A stretch of 64,000 nt of DNA, from contig QZFT01000030.1 of the NCBI GenBank assembly GCA_003600225.1, positions 35,925-99,924 of the forward strand. The letters are read 5' to 3'. Shown here piece after piece: positions 1 through 9,220 of this stretch; the stretch's first letter is position 1; every line of letters begins with the position of its first letter. The translations under genes were made by a program, and so were the position numbers. The DNA is from Pseudonocardiaceae bacterium YIM PH 21723 (GTDB lineage Bacteria > Actinomycetota > Actinomycetes > Mycobacteriales > Pseudonocardiaceae). A model generated the notes under the pieces. The model saw only the letters and a list, made by a program, of their open reading frames with translations. It was not told where the DNA came from and did no database searches.

Positions 1-41
1 GACGAGGTTCGGGGGAGAGCATCGACCGATCGATCGGCCGG

Positions 42-623
42 TCAGCGGTTCGTCTCCGCGGTGATGTGGGCGAACAGGCCCGGATCGATGCGGGTACGCA
101 CGCCGTGCGCCCAGGGTTCGTCGACCTGCTCGGCGTCGAGTGCGGCCGCGGTGTTCAGCAGCATGCCGAAGGCCAGGAACGATTTCACCGTCACCGGGTC
201 GAGCCCCGCGGCACCGTGGACGGTGTCCCACATCCGGCCCATGCGTGCCCGGACGAAGTCGCGGACCTCCTCGTCCCCGCACGCGGCGAAGCCCTGCAAC
301 TGCAACAACAGGGTCGTGCGGTCGGCGAGGGACTCGTGGTAGCGGGCACCCATCCGGGACAACGCGTCCAGTCCCCCGGTCCCCTCGGCGGCCAACGCCA
401 TGCCCTCGCTGAACCGGTCGAACGCCGCGCCGACCAGTTCCAGGAACAACGCCTTCTTCGTCGCGAACATCCGGAACACGTAGGCCTGGGTGATCCCGGC
501 CTCGCGGGCGATCGACTCGATGGACGCGCCGTGCAGCCCGCGTTCGCCGAACTCCCGCCCGGCGATCTCCAATACCTGGGCCCGCCGCTGCGCGCCATTC
601 ATCCGCGTGGTCACCTGCATCAT
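42..623 (-). CDS. TetR/AcrR family transcriptional regulator
   Basis: A 193-residue one-domain regulator. The N-terminal part (about residues 10-60) has the TetR helix-turn-helix pattern, with GASIESIAREAGITQAYVFR followed by the usual F-x-x-K-x-x-L-F. The rest is a helical ligand-binding domain with no close family signature. It is divergent from the methyltransferase gene starting 37 bp away, and the gap holds a palindrome (625-645) that probably serves as its operator, so it likely represses itself and its neighbour. Start: ATG at 623; a second ATG follows directly. The ligand cannot be read from sequence. Confidence 0.88.
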   Translation of the reverse strand: MMQVTTRMNGAQRRAQVLEIAGREFGERGLHGASIESIAREAGITQAYVFRMFATKKALFLELVGAAFDRFSEGMALAAEGTGGLDALSRMGARYHESLADRTTLLLQLQGFAACGDEEVRDFVRARMGRMWDTVHGAAGLDPVTVKSFLAFGMLLNTAAALDAEQVDEPWAHGVRTRIDPGLFAHITAETNR

Positions 624-624
624 A

Positions 625-645
625 TTACTAGTTACTAACTACTAA
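625..645. promoter_or_regulatory. Putative TetR operator between divergent genes
   Basis: The 36-bp gap between the TetR and methyltransferase genes is AT-rich and contains TAGTTA-C-TAACTA, a perfect 13-bp inverted repeat at 629-641, extended to TTAnTAGTTAnTAACTAnTAA over 625-645. Position and symmetry suit a TetR dimer site controlling both genes. The regulator match is inferred from adjacency only. Confidence 0.6.
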
Positions 646-659
646 CTTATTCTGGGTCC

Positions 660-1457
660 ATGAGCCAAGACCCGTGGAACGAACCAGACCTGGCCAGGAA
701 CTACATCCGCGAGATGGAGGCCACCGTGCGTGGCCACGTGCGCGTTCACGTGCTGCACCAGCACCTGCTGGAGCACCTCCCGCCCGCGCCGGCGACCGTG
801 CTGGATGTCGGTGGCGGCGCGGGTCACCAGTCGTTTCCCCTCGCCGAGGCCGGCTACGACGTGACGATCCTCGACCCGTCGGCACCCATGCTGGAGCGGG
901 CCCGGCAACGGCTCCAGCAGCTGCCCACCGACGCCCGGAACCGGGTGACCCTGGTCGAGGGCAACGGACTGCACGCGCAGGAGGCGGTCGGCGGCCGGCG
1001 GTTCGACGCCGTGCTGTGTCACGGCATGCTGGGTTACCTGGAGGACCCGGAACCGCTGGTCGACCAGTTGTCCCGGTGCGCGGCACCCGGCGGCCTGGTC
1101 TCGATCATGACCGGCGACGCGAAGACGCTGGCCACCCGCCCGGCCATGGAGCAGCGGTGGACCGAGGCCCTCGCCGCGTTCGACACCACCTACGCCGAGG
1201 TCAGGGAACTCGGCGTGCGGGGCCGCAGCGACACCGTGGAAGGACTCAGCGGCCTGCTGCGCGACCGCGGGATGGATCCGGTGGACTGGTACGGGGTGTG
1301 GCTGTTCGTCGACCTGCTCACGTTCGGCGGGGTCACCCTCGACCTCGCCGACGCCGAGCAGATCGCCGCCGTGGAACTCGAGGCGAGCAGGCGCGACCCG
1401 TACCGCGGCATGAGCCGGGTCTTCCATCTCATCGCCCGGCATCAACCGATCGGTTGA
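660..1457 (+). CDS. Class I SAM-dependent methyltransferase
   Basis: A 265-residue Rossmann-fold methyltransferase. Motif I is VLDVGGGAGHQSFPLAEAGY (about residues 44-63), followed by the acidic strand-2 end in VTILDPSAPMLERA and the strand-4 segment FDAVLCHGMLGYLEDPEPLV. Overall it resembles the SmtA/CmoM group, which includes tRNA uridine carboxymethyl methyltransferases, but the substrate is not determined. The ATG lies 37 bp from the divergent TetR gene with no clear ribosome site, so its transcript may be nearly leaderless. An 18-bp perfect palindrome overlaps the stop codon. Confidence 0.85.
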   Translation: MSQDPWNEPDLARNYIREMEATVRGHVRVHVLHQHLLEHLPPAPATVLDVGGGAGHQSFPLAEAGYDVTILDPSAPMLERARQRLQQLPTDARNRVTLVEGNGLHAQEAVGGRRFDAVLCHGMLGYLEDPEPLVDQLSRCAAPGGLVSIMTGDAKTLATRPAMEQRWTEALAAFDTTYAEVRELGVRGRSDTVEGLSGLLRDRGMDPVDWYGVWLFVDLLTFGGVTLDLADAEQIAAVELEASRRDPYRGMSRVFHLIARHQPIG

Positions 1458-1458
1458 T
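1441..1458. promoter_or_regulatory. 18-bp perfect palindrome before ABC operon
   Basis: ATCAACCGATCGGTTGAT is self-complementary over all 18 bases. It overlaps the methyltransferase stop codon and ends 70 bp upstream of the ABC ATPase start. A related GATCGGTCGATC lies about 30 bp further on. It could be an operator for the efflux operon or a short terminator; there is no T-tract. Confidence 0.35.
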
Positions 1459-1528
1459 CGCGGGCTCCACCTCAGCACGAGCGGATCGGTCGATCTCAGG
1501 CAGGCCGAAACCGCCGAGACTCGTAGCC

Positions 1529-2437
1529 ATGACAGTCATCGAAGTGCACGACCTCCGCAAGACCTACGGCCGCACGACGGCCGTCGCCGGGGTCTCCTTC
1601 AGCGTGACGCAGGGGGAGATCTTCGGCGTACTGGGGCCCAACGGCGCGGGCAAGACCACCACGGTGGAATGCCTGACCGGACTGCGCACCCCGGACAGCG
1701 GCACCGTCCGGGTACTGGGCAGGCAACCGGGCGATCGGGAGCTGCGGCAGCAGATCGGCGTGCAGCTCCAGCAGAGCTCGCTGCACGACAGCATGAAGGT
1801 GCACGAGGCGCTCCAGCTGTACGCCTCCTTCTACGACAGCCCACGGGACTGGAGCAAGCTTCTCGGCCAATGGGGGTTGGCCGAGAAGCGGAACTCCACG
1901 TTCAAGGAACTGTCCGGTGGCCAGCGGCAGCGGCTGTTCATCGCGCTGGCCCTGATCGGTGATCCCCGGGTGGTGTTCCTGGACGAGCTGACGACCGGCC
2001 TGGATCCGCAGGCCCGCCGGGCGACCTGGGAGCTGATCCGGGGCATCCGGGAGCAGGGGGTGACGGTCGTGCTGGTCAGCCACTTCATGGACGAGGTGGA
2101 GGAACTCTGTGACCGGGTGGCCATCTTCGACCGGGGCCGGATCGTCGCCCTGGACTCCCCCGCCGGGCTGATCGCCACCGCGGCGAGCGAGTCCCGGCTG
2201 CGATTCCGGCCGATGGCCGCGTTCGACGAGCGTGCACTGCGCCACCTGCCCGGGGTGACCGAGGTCCGGCGGGATGGCGAACAGGTGATCGTCAGCGGCG
2301 TCGGCGAGTTCCACGCCGCGGTCACCGCGGCACTGGCCAGGGCACACGTGCTGGTGGCCGAGTTACGCCTGGACCAGCAGTCCCTGGACGACGCCTACCT
2401 GGCGCTGACCGGCAGCCGGATGGGAGAGAACGGATGA
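1529..2437 (+). CDS. ABC transporter ATP-binding protein (drug-efflux type)
   Basis: A 302-residue ATPase of the DrrA/CcmA type. Walker A is GPNGAGKTTT (about residues 37-46), the signature is LSGGQRQRL, and Walker B is VVFLDELTTGLDP, where the usual P after DE is L. The H-loop follows in VLVSHFMDEVEELCDR. The C-terminal 80 residues form the extra domain typical of two-component exporters. ATG at 1529 is chosen because homology starts there. The stop overlaps the permease start by 4 bp, and the pair is followed by a kinase and regulator, suggesting antibiotic or envelope-stress efflux under local control. Confidence 0.92.
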   Translation: MTVIEVHDLRKTYGRTTAVAGVSFSVTQGEIFGVLGPNGAGKTTTVECLTGLRTPDSGTVRVLGRQPGDRELRQQIGVQLQQSSLHDSMKVHEALQLYASFYDSPRDWSKLLGQWGLAEKRNSTFKELSGGQRQRLFIALALIGDPRVVFLDELTTGLDPQARRATWELIRGIREQGVTVVLVSHFMDEVEELCDRVAIFDRGRIVALDSPAGLIATAASESRLRFRPMAAFDERALRHLPGVTEVRRDGEQVIVSGVGEFHAAVTAALARAHVLVAELRLDQQSLDDAYLALTGSRMGENG

Positions 2438-3153
2438 ACGCGCTACGCACGATGACCCTGCTGGAGGCGAAGATCGTGCTGCGGGACAAGGTCGGCCCGC
2501 TGTTCGCCTTCCTGATGCCGGTGATGTTGCTGTTCGTCTTCGGCCTCACCGACAGGGAGAGTTCGGCCACCGACTCCGCGTTCCTGGGCTCGCTGTGCCT
2601 GGCGCTCGGCATCGCCATGGTCGCCATCTACCTGGTGCCGAGCTACATGGCCTCCTATCGCGAACACGGGATCCTGCGGCGGCTGTCCGTCAGCCCGGTG
2701 CCGCCCAGCCGGCTGCTGATCGCCCAGCTGCTGGTCAACGCGACCGCCGGGATCCTGGTGGTGGCGCTCATCGTGCTGGCCGGGCACTGGGGCCTGGGCA
2801 TTCCGCTGCCCGCGAGTCCGGTGATGTTCGTCGCGGTGACGCTGCTGATGATCGCGGCCATGCTGAGCCTGGGGCTGATCGTCGCGGCGGTGGCACGTAA
2901 CACGAAGACGGCGAACCTCTGCGGGCAGCTGCTGTTCTGGCCGAACATGGTGCTGGGCGGGATCTGGGTGAAGCGGTCGGACATGCCCGGCTGGATGCGG
3001 GTGCTCGGTGATCACACACCGATGGGCGGCGGCATGCAGGCGGTGCAGCACGCGTGGCTGGGCGAGTCCCAGTCCATCGGCGGACTGTTCGCCCTGGCGC
3101 TGTGCACAGTGCTGTTCGGCGCGCTGGCTGCCAGACTCTTCCGGTGGCAGTAG
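2434..3153 (+). CDS. ABC-2 type permease
   Basis: A 239-residue membrane protein with about six hydrophobic segments and the ABC-2 pattern: a cytoplasmic N-terminus, a first membrane helix (GPLFAFLMPVMLLFVFGL), a YREHGILRRLSVSP coupling loop, and a final helix near the C-terminus. It should form the membrane pore with the ATPase encoded just upstream (ATGA overlap). The substrate is unknown. A sensor kinase gene starts 9 bp after its stop. Confidence 0.9.
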   Translation: MNALRTMTLLEAKIVLRDKVGPLFAFLMPVMLLFVFGLTDRESSATDSAFLGSLCLALGIAMVAIYLVPSYMASYREHGILRRLSVSPVPPSRLLIAQLLVNATAGILVVALIVLAGHWGLGIPLPASPVMFVAVTLLMIAAMLSLGLIVAAVARNTKTANLCGQLLFWPNMVLGGIWVKRSDMPGWMRVLGDHTPMGGGMQAVQHAWLGESQSIGGLFALALCTVLFGALAARLFRWQ

Positions 3154-3161
3154 GGGGAACC

Positions 3162-4361
3162 ATGGATTTCGCGGCCCGGGAACGATCGGTCCAGCGGGTT
3201 ACGGCGTCGGTGCCGTACGTGACGCTGGCCGGGACGGTGGTGGTGTCACTCACCGTCCTGCGGCAGCTCACGCTGGGGCCGCCGTGGGTGCTGATCAGCG
3301 TGTGCGGTGCCGCGTTCCTGTGGGTCCTCGTGCTCGGGCCGCGGACGAAGGACATGGTCACCATGAACGTGGTGAACCGGACCTACTACCTGGGTCTGCT
3401 GGCCTTCGCCGCGGTCATCGTGGTGCTCAATCCGATCGGCGGGCTCTTCGCCTACACGGGATACGTGCACGGGCTCCGGTTGCCCAGCCAGCGGTGGAAG
3501 GTCGCCGGCGCGGCGTACACCGGCGTGTGGGCCGCCCTGTCGCAGATCGGCGGCGTGCACACCCTGTTCCACGAGCGGTACGGCTGGGCCTTCTACCTGG
3601 CGATGCTGGCCTTCAACCTGCTCTTCGCCGGAGCGATGAGCCACCTGAGCTCGGTCATGGCCGCGCAGTCCGAGCAGCGGCGGGTCACCGCGGAGAAACT
3701 GGCGGCCACCCTGGAGGAGAACGCCACGCTGCACGCCCAGCTGCTGGTCCAGGCCAGGGAGGCCGGCATCCAGGAGGAGCGGCAGCGGATGGCGGGCGAG
3801 ATCCACGACACCCTGGCCCAGGGGCTGACCGGGATCATCACCCAGTTGCAGGCCACCGCGCGGAGCGAGGACCGGCACATCGCGGCGGCCCTGCGGCTGG
3901 CCAGGGAGAACCTGGCCGAGGCGCGCCGTTCGGTGCAGGCCATCGGGCCGTCCGAACTGGACGACCGCTCGCTGCCGGAGGCGTTGCGGGCGGTCGCCGA
4001 ACGGTGGAGCGCGCACACCGGCGTGCCCAGTCAGGTCAGCAGTACCGGCACCGAACTGTCGCTGCACCCGGAGATCGAGGCGACCCTGCTGCGCACCGCG
4101 CAGGAGGCGCTGTCCAACGTGGCCAAGCACGCGCGGGCGGCCAAGGTCGGGGTCACGCTGTCCTACATGGACGATGTGGTGACCCTGGACGTACGGGATG
4201 ACGGAGTCGGCTTCACGCCGGGCGGGAAGTCCGACGGTTACGGACTCACCGCGATGCGGGCCAGGGTGAAACGGCTCGCGGGCACGGTGGACATCGAGTC
4301 GGAGCCCGGCGGCGGCACCGCCGTCTCCGCCGCCGTTCCGGCGATCGGGGTGCCCGCATGA
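3162..4361 (+). CDS. Sensor histidine kinase (HisKA_3 / NarL-type)
   Basis: A 399-residue membrane kinase. The first 170 residues contain several hydrophobic helices and form the sensor. The dimerisation box ERQRMAGEIHDTLAQGLTG carries the likely phosphorylated His215. The ATPase domain ends the protein, with N-box TAQEALSNVAKHARA and G-box DDGVGF and GYGLTAMRARV. It overlaps the response-regulator start by 4 bp. It most likely senses the compound exported by the upstream transporter or the damage it causes, as in LiaS/DesK systems; this is inference from the operon. ATG at 3162 follows GGGGGAA. Confidence 0.9.
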   Translation: MDFAARERSVQRVTASVPYVTLAGTVVVSLTVLRQLTLGPPWVLISVCGAAFLWVLVLGPRTKDMVTMNVVNRTYYLGLLAFAAVIVVLNPIGGLFAYTGYVHGLRLPSQRWKVAGAAYTGVWAALSQIGGVHTLFHERYGWAFYLAMLAFNLLFAGAMSHLSSVMAAQSEQRRVTAEKLAATLEENATLHAQLLVQAREAGIQEERQRMAGEIHDTLAQGLTGIITQLQATARSEDRHIAAALRLARENLAEARRSVQAIGPSELDDRSLPEALRAVAERWSAHTGVPSQVSSTGTELSLHPEIEATLLRTAQEALSNVAKHARAAKVGVTLSYMDDVVTLDVRDDGVGFTPGGKSDGYGLTAMRARVKRLAGTVDIESEPGGGTAVSAAVPAIGVPA

Positions 4362-4978
4362 CCATCAGCCTGCTGATCGTGGACGATCACCCGGTGGTCC
4401 GGGACGGCCTGCGCGGCATGTTCGCCGGCCACGAGGAGTTCACCGTGCTCGGCGAGGCGGCGGACGGCGCCGAGGCGATCCGGGAGGCGCGGCGGCTACG
4501 GCCGGACGTGGTGCTGATGGACCTGCGGATGCCCGGCACCGACGGGGTCGGCGCGATCACCGCGCTGCGCGAACTGGGTCTGCCCTGCCAGGTACTGGTG
4601 CTGACCACCTACGACACGGATCGGGATGTGCTGCCGGCCATTGAGGCGGGTGCCACCGGCTACCTGCTCAAGGACGCGCCCAAGGAGGAACTGTTCCGCG
4701 CCGTGCGCGCCACGGCCAGGGGCGAGGCGGTGCTGTCCCCGTCGGTGGCCAGCACCCTGATGAGCCAGGTGCGTGGACCCGCGCCGGCGCCGCTGAGCGC
4801 CCGGGAGCTGGAGGTGCTGCGGCTGATCGGCAAGGGGAACACCAACAAGGACGCCGCGAAGGCGTTGTTCATCAGCGAGGCCACGGTGAAGACGCACCTG
4901 CTGCACATCTTCGCCAAGCTCGGGGTCAACGACCGGGCCGCCGCGGTGGCCACCGCCTTCGAGCGCGGCCTGTTCTAG
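4358..4978 (+). CDS. LuxR/NarL-family response regulator
   Basis: A 206-residue two-domain regulator. The receiver domain has the acidic pair in LLIVDDHPVVRDGLRG, phospho-acceptor Asp55 in VVLMDLRMPG, the conserved Thr in VLVLTTYDTD and Lys in YLLKDAPKEE. The C-terminal domain has the LuxR pattern LSARELEVLRLIGKG followed by ISEATVKTHLLHIFAKLGV. It pairs with the kinase directly upstream and probably activates the ABC operon. Confidence 0.94.
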   Translation: MTISLLIVDDHPVVRDGLRGMFAGHEEFTVLGEAADGAEAIREARRLRPDVVLMDLRMPGTDGVGAITALRELGLPCQVLVLTTYDTDRDVLPAIEAGATGYLLKDAPKEELFRAVRATARGEAVLSPSVASTLMSQVRGPAPAPLSARELEVLRLIGKGNTNKDAAKALFISEATVKTHLLHIFAKLGVNDRAAAVATAFERGLF

Positions 4979-5371
4979 CGATCGGCGTACCGGATCTCGC
5001 TCTCGTCGACCCACCGGGCCAGCTGGGCCGCCGGGCCGGGTACCCCCGGACCGGGAGGCGACCAGGCACTCCGTCCGAAGCCATTGCCCTGGTTCATCCG
5101 TCCCCGTTTCCCGCAGCACGATCAACAAGACCCGTCCGGGCGAAGATAGCCGGGCAATAGAACCAACCAGACAAATCCGGATAACAGTGCGAGTCCAGCG
5201 GCCCTGACAACGATGTCGTTACCCGGCAGCGGAATTCCTGGTTCAGCGGGGGCCGCCGGATGATTCCGAACCGGCTGGTTTTTGGCAACGATTCGGGCAT
5301 ACACCCAGGCCAGCAGGTGGTTCCTTTACCTAACCCCCACAAGGAGGGTGTCCGCCAGCTATCGTGCCGTC
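4979..5371. other. Intergenic region upstream of glutamate ABC operon
   Basis: About 390 bp with no supported gene on either strand. The segment nearest the importer is less GC-rich and should contain its promoter. AAGGAGGGTG at 5341-5350 looks like a ribosome site but is 24 bp from the chosen ATG; an in-frame GTG inside it (5348) is too close to use it. I see no riboswitch fold or strong terminator. Confidence 0.5.
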
Positions 5372-6127
5372 ATGAGCTCACCGGGGACGGCGCCGACCAT
5401 GATTCACATGACCGGGGTGAACAAGCACTTCGGTCCCCTGCACGTGCTGCGCGACGTGGAACTGACCGTGCCCACCGGCCAGGTGGTCGTGGTCATCGGG
5501 CCTTCCGGCTCGGGTAAATCCACCCTGTGCCGCACGATCAACCGGCTGGAATCCATCGACTCCGGCCGCATCGAGGTGGACGGCAAGCCGCTGCCCGCCG
5601 AGGGCCGTGAACTGGCCCGGCTGCGGGCCGACGTCGGCATGGTGTTCCAGTCGTTCAACCTCTTCGCGCACAAGACCATCCTGGAGAACGTCACGCTCGG
5701 ACCGGTCAAGGTCCGCGGCATGAAGGCGGACGAGGCCAGGAAACTGGGGATGGAACTCCTCGAACGGGTGGGCATCGCCAACCAGGCGGACAAGCACCCG
5801 GCCCAGCTGTCCGGCGGCCAGCAGCAGCGTGCCGCCATCGCGCGGGCCCTCGCGATGAAGCCCAAGGTCATGCTGTTCGACGAGCCCACCTCGGCACTCG
5901 ACCCGGAGATGATCACCGAGGTGCTGGACGTGATGATCTCCCTGGCCAAGGATGGGATGACCATGCTGGTGGTCACCCACGAGATGGGCTTCGCCCGGCG
6001 GGCCGCGGACCGGGTGGTCTTCATGGCGGACGGCCAGGTGGTGGAGGACGCGACGCCGGAGTCGTTCTTCCAGAACCCGGAGTCCGACCGGGCCAAGGAC
6101 TTCCTGAGCAAGATCCTCGCGCACTGA
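5372..6127 (+). CDS. gluA: Amino-acid (glutamate-type) ABC transporter ATP-binding protein
   Basis: A 251-residue polar amino acid ATPase. Walker A is [12 protein letters not shown], the Q-loop [13 protein letters not shown], the signature [20 protein letters not shown], Walker [16 protein letters not shown], and the H-loop [10 protein letters not shown]. All are canonical for the GlnQ/GluA group. It heads a four-gene operon with a binding lipoprotein and two permeases in the order of corynebacterial gluABCD. The start is uncertain: ATG at 5372 is used, while ATG at 5399 after GGGGACGG is also possible. Confidence 0.92.
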   Translation: MSSPGTAPTMIHMTGVNKHFGPLHVLRDVELTVPTGQVVVVIGPSGSGKSTLCRTINRLESIDSGRIEVDGKPLPAEGRELARLRADVGMVFQSFNLFAHKTILENVTLGPVKVRGMKADEARKLGMELLERVGIANQADKHPAQLSGGQQQRAAIARALAMKPKVMLFDEPTSALDPEMITEVLDVMISLAKDGMTMLVVTHEMGFARRAADRVVFMADGQVVEDATPESFFQNPESDRAKDFLSKILAH

Positions 6128-6146
6128 CTTTCCACAGGGGGGACAC

Positions 6147-7040
6147 ATGCGTAGTCGACGTATCCTCGCCGCCCTGCTGGCGGCGGGCCTGACCGTGACA
6201 CTGACCGCCTGCGGTGGCGGCGCGTCCCGGTCGGCGGTCATTCTCAGCGGCGCCACCGTGGACACCGCCGCCACCTTCGAGCCGGACTCGACCATGGCCA
6301 GGCTGAAGGCCGCCGGCAAGGTGACCATCGGGACCAAGTGGGACCAGCCGCTGTTCGGGCAGAAGGGCCTGGACGGCAAGCCGGGCGGGTTCGACGTGGA
6401 GGTCGGCAAGATCGTCGCGGCGAAACTGGGGCTGCGCGCCGACCAGATCGAGTGGAAAGAGGCGCCGAGCAAGTTCCGCGAGGAGATCATCGAGCGGAAA
6501 GACGTGGACATGGTGATCGCCACGTACACGATGAACGCCACCCGGAAGAAGCGGATCACCTTTTCCGGGCCGTACTACACCGCCGCGCAGGACCTCCTGG
6601 TCAAGCGGGACAACACCACCATCACCGGGCCGGACTCCCTGCGTCCGACCAAGGCCAGGGTGTGCTCGGTGGCCGGTTCGGCCTCCGCGGAGAACGTGCT
6701 GAAGTACATCGACGCCAAGCAGCTGGTGAAGTTCGACGTCTACTCGAAGTGCCGGGACGCCCTGCGGGTCGGTCAGGTGGACGCGATGACCACGGACAAC
6801 GCCATCCTGGCCGGTTATCTCAGCCAGTCACCCACCGCCTTCAAGCTGCTCGGCACGCCCTTCACCAAGGAGCCGTACGGCATCGGCATCAGCAGGGGCG
6901 ACGTGAAGTTCTGCGAGTTCATCCACCAGGTGATGGTGGACGCCGCGAAGAACGGCACGTACCAGAAGGCCTGGACGGAGACGGCAGGCAAGTTCAACAA
7001 GGCCATACCCACGCTGCCCGAATTCGACTCGTGCGCCTGA
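6147..7040 (+). CDS. gluB: Glutamate-type ABC transporter substrate-binding lipoprotein
   Basis: A 297-residue family-3 solute-binding protein. The N-terminus is a lipoprotein signal with lipobox LTAC (Cys about residue 25). The mature part starts the binding fold at TMARLKAAGKVTIGTKWDQP, with GFDVEVGKIVAAKLG and DMVIATYTMNATRKKRITFSG typical of glutamate/glutamine binding proteins. It should be anchored outside the membrane and deliver ligand to the two following permeases. A ribosome site (AGGGGGG) lies just before the ATG. Confidence 0.92.
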   Translation: MRSRRILAALLAAGLTVTLTACGGGASRSAVILSGATVDTAATFEPDSTMARLKAAGKVTIGTKWDQPLFGQKGLDGKPGGFDVEVGKIVAAKLGLRADQIEWKEAPSKFREEIIERKDVDMVIATYTMNATRKKRITFSGPYYTAAQDLLVKRDNTTITGPDSLRPTKARVCSVAGSASAENVLKYIDAKQLVKFDVYSKCRDALRVGQVDAMTTDNAILAGYLSQSPTAFKLLGTPFTKEPYGIGISRGDVKFCEFIHQVMVDAAKNGTYQKAWTETAGKFNKAIPTLPEFDSCA

Positions 7041-7056
7041 CCATCCCGGAGCTCAC

Positions 7057-7713
7057 GTGAACGTCATCATCGACAACATCGACCTGTTCTGGGACGGCCT
7101 GCTGGGCACGCTGATGATCTGCGCCTACGCCGCCGTGGGATCACTCGTGCTGGGCGTCGTCCTGGGCATCTTCCGGGTCTCGCCGGTCCCCCCGCTGCGC
7201 TGGATCGGCCAGGCGTGGGTGACCGTGTTCCGCAACTGCCCGCTGACCGTGGTGCTGTTCTTCTGCGCCTTCGGCCTGCCGGAACTCGGCGTGGACTTCC
7301 CGGACTTCTACCTGTGGGTCGGCATCCTGGGCCTGGTGCTGTACACCTCGGCCTTCGTCTGTGAGGCGGTCCGCAGCGGTATCAACGCGGTCCAGCCGGG
7401 TCAGGCCGAGGCGGCCCGGGCCATCGGGCTCACCTTCACCCAGTCACTCGGCCTGATCATCCTGCCGCAGGCGCTGCGCACCGTGGTGCCGCCGCTGGGC
7501 AGCGTGCTCATCGCCATGGTGAAGAACTCCGCACTGGTCGGCGCGTTCGGCGTGGGTGGCGAACTGTTCGCCACGGTCGACACGCTCACCAGTGCCCGCG
7601 GCCTGCCGCTCATCCCCGTCCTGGTCGGGGTGGCGATCGGCTACCTGATCATCACGCTGCCCGCCGGAGCGCTGCTGGGCCTGCTCGAACGTAAGGTGGC
7701 GATCGCCCGATGA
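7057..7713 (+). CDS. gluC: Amino-acid ABC transporter permease (GluC-like)
   Basis: A 218-residue HisM-type permease with about five membrane helices. The EAA loop is seen in AVQPGQAEAARAIGLTFTQS followed by IILPQALRTVVPPLGS, which contacts the ATPase. It starts 16 bp after gluB and overlaps gluD by 4 bp, so the two permeases are translationally coupled and should form the heterodimeric channel. Confidence 0.9.
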   Translation: MNVIIDNIDLFWDGLLGTLMICAYAAVGSLVLGVVLGIFRVSPVPPLRWIGQAWVTVFRNCPLTVVLFFCAFGLPELGVDFPDFYLWVGILGLVLYTSAFVCEAVRSGINAVQPGQAEAARAIGLTFTQSLGLIILPQALRTVVPPLGSVLIAMVKNSALVGAFGVGGELFATVDTLTSARGLPLIPVLVGVAIGYLIITLPAGALLGLLERKVAIAR

Positions 7714-8597
7714 GCACTGTTCTGTACGACACGCCCGGGCCGAAGGCCAGGCGGAACACGCTGATCGCCTCCGTGCTGATCGGCCTCGCCCTGCTGGCCG
7801 TGGTCGTGGTCGCGCTGCTGAAGCTGAACGAGCAGGACCAGCTCAGCGAGCTGAAGTGGGGCCCACTGGTCAACCCGGGCAACCCGATCTTCCCGCTGGT
7901 CTGGGCCAGCATCGGCGAGGCTGCGGTGAACACGCTCGTCGCCGCCGGCTGGGCACTGGTGTTCTCGCTGATCGTCGGCACCGTGCTGGCCATGAGCAGG
8001 GTGACCGCCGCCCGCTGGTACCGCTGGCTGGTGGTGGGGCTGATGGAGCTGCTCCGCGGCCTGCCGGTGGTGATCATGATCTTCTTCGCGTCCCGGGTGC
8101 TCCCCAACTACGGGCTGGGCCTGGACAACGTGTGGTACCTGGTCATCGGCCTCACGTTGTACAACTCGGTGATCATCGCGGAGATCATCCGCGCCGGCAT
8201 CGCCTCGCTGCCCAGTGGTCAGCTGGAGGCCGGCCTGTCCATCGGCCTGACCCGGTGGCAGGCGTTGCGGCTCATCCAGCTGCCGCAGGCGTTCCGCGCC
8301 ATGCTGCCCGCGTTGATCAGCCAGCTCGTGGTGGTCCTGAAGGACACCTCACTGGGCTTCATCGTGCTCTACGAGGAACTGGTGCGCAGGGCGAACATCC
8401 TGGTCCAGGACCCGCAGATGCAGAACCCGCTCCAGATGTTCCTGATCATCGCCGCGTTGTTCGTGCTCACCAACTGGCTGTTGTCCAAGCTGGCGGAGTG
8501 GGTCGAGCGCCGGCTGAGCAGCAGGACGGCCGCCAAGGCCGACCCGGCGGCGATCCCGGGGACGTACGCGTCCGCGACCGGCGGAGCGGCGATCTAG
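7710..8597 (+). CDS. gluD: Amino-acid ABC transporter permease (GluD-like)
   Basis: A 295-residue second permease of the importer. A cytoplasmic N-terminus and first helix are followed by a loop with LKWGPLVNPGNP, then the conserved permease core with EAA loop SLPSGQLEAGLSIGLTRWQA and LPQAFRAMLPALISQLV. The C-terminal tail of about 25 residues is hydrophilic. The stop codon region overlaps the convergent TetR gene by 4 bp. Confidence 0.9.
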   Translation: MSTVLYDTPGPKARRNTLIASVLIGLALLAVVVVALLKLNEQDQLSELKWGPLVNPGNPIFPLVWASIGEAAVNTLVAAGWALVFSLIVGTVLAMSRVTAARWYRWLVVGLMELLRGLPVVIMIFFASRVLPNYGLGLDNVWYLVIGLTLYNSVIIAEIIRAGIASLPSGQLEAGLSIGLTRWQALRLIQLPQAFRAMLPALISQLVVVLKDTSLGFIVLYEELVRRANILVQDPQMQNPLQMFLIIAALFVLTNWLLSKLAEWVERRLSSRTAAKADPAAIPGTYASATGGAAI

Positions 8598-9199
8598 CGG
8601 ACCAGTCCGAGGGTCGCCCGGAAGGCGGCGGTGAACCGGTCCGGCGAGAAGTGCGCCGGATCGGTCAGCACCAGCCGGGCGGCCATCTCGCACAGCGTGA
8701 CCATGGTGTGCGCCAGGATCTCCGCGTCCATGCCCGGCGGTTTCCCGAAACCCTCCAGGAGTCCGGCCGCCAGGTCCTTGGCCCGGGCCAGCACCAGGTC
8801 ACGGGCATCGTCGCGGGCCGCCTCGAACTCCTTGGGCATGCCCGGCATCGGCAGCACGATGCAGCGCCAGCGGTCCGGCTTCTCCTGTACCGCGCGCAGA
8901 TAGCGCTCCAGGAATCCGGTCAGCGCGTCCGCACCGCTGAGGTCGGGGAACCCGTCGAGGACCTGCAGCAGGCCCTGTTCCTGCTCCCGCTGGAGCAGCG
9001 CGGCCAGCAACTCGCCCCGGTTGGCGAACATCCCGTAGACCACCGGCTTGGTGACGCCGGCCTGTTCGGCGATCGACTCCATGCTCACGGCGGCCAGGCC
9101 CTGGTGGACCACCAGATGCAGTGCGGCGTCCAGCAGTTGGGCCCGTCGCTGCTCAGCGGGCATCCGGGGCGCGTAGGCCCGTCGCTGCTTTCCCGTCAC
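8594..9199 (-). CDS. TetR/AcrR family transcriptional regulator
   Basis: A 201-residue regulator. The DNA-binding helices lie at about residues 30-65 (AVSMESIAEQAGVTKPVVYG followed by MFANRGELLAALLQRE), and the C-terminal part is the ligand-binding helical bundle. It is divergent from the MpaB-like gene, and the 75-bp gap contains a perfect 8+8 inverted repeat and a second half-symmetric copy, strongly suggesting direct control of both genes. Confidence 0.9.
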   Translation of the reverse strand: MTGKQRRAYAPRMPAEQRRAQLLDAALHLVVHQGLAAVSMESIAEQAGVTKPVVYGMFANRGELLAALLQREQEQGLLQVLDGFPDLSGADALTGFLERYLRAVQEKPDRWRCIVLPMPGMPKEFEAARDDARDLVLARAKDLAAGLLEGFGKPPGMDAEILAHTMVTLCEMAARLVLTDPAHFSPDRFTAAFRATLGLVR

Positions 9200-9220
9200 C
9201 GAACCTCCCTCTGGACAAAA

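Noticed and set aside
26..37. CCGATCGATCGG palindrome after the first TetR gene
   Set aside because: Short, made of the common GATC/CGATCG words, and near the window edge; no clear role.
5341..5371. AAGGAGGGTG as ribosome site with GTG start of gluA at 5348
   Set aside because: The GTG is inside the ribosome-site sequence, and the spacing to the later ATG is too long.
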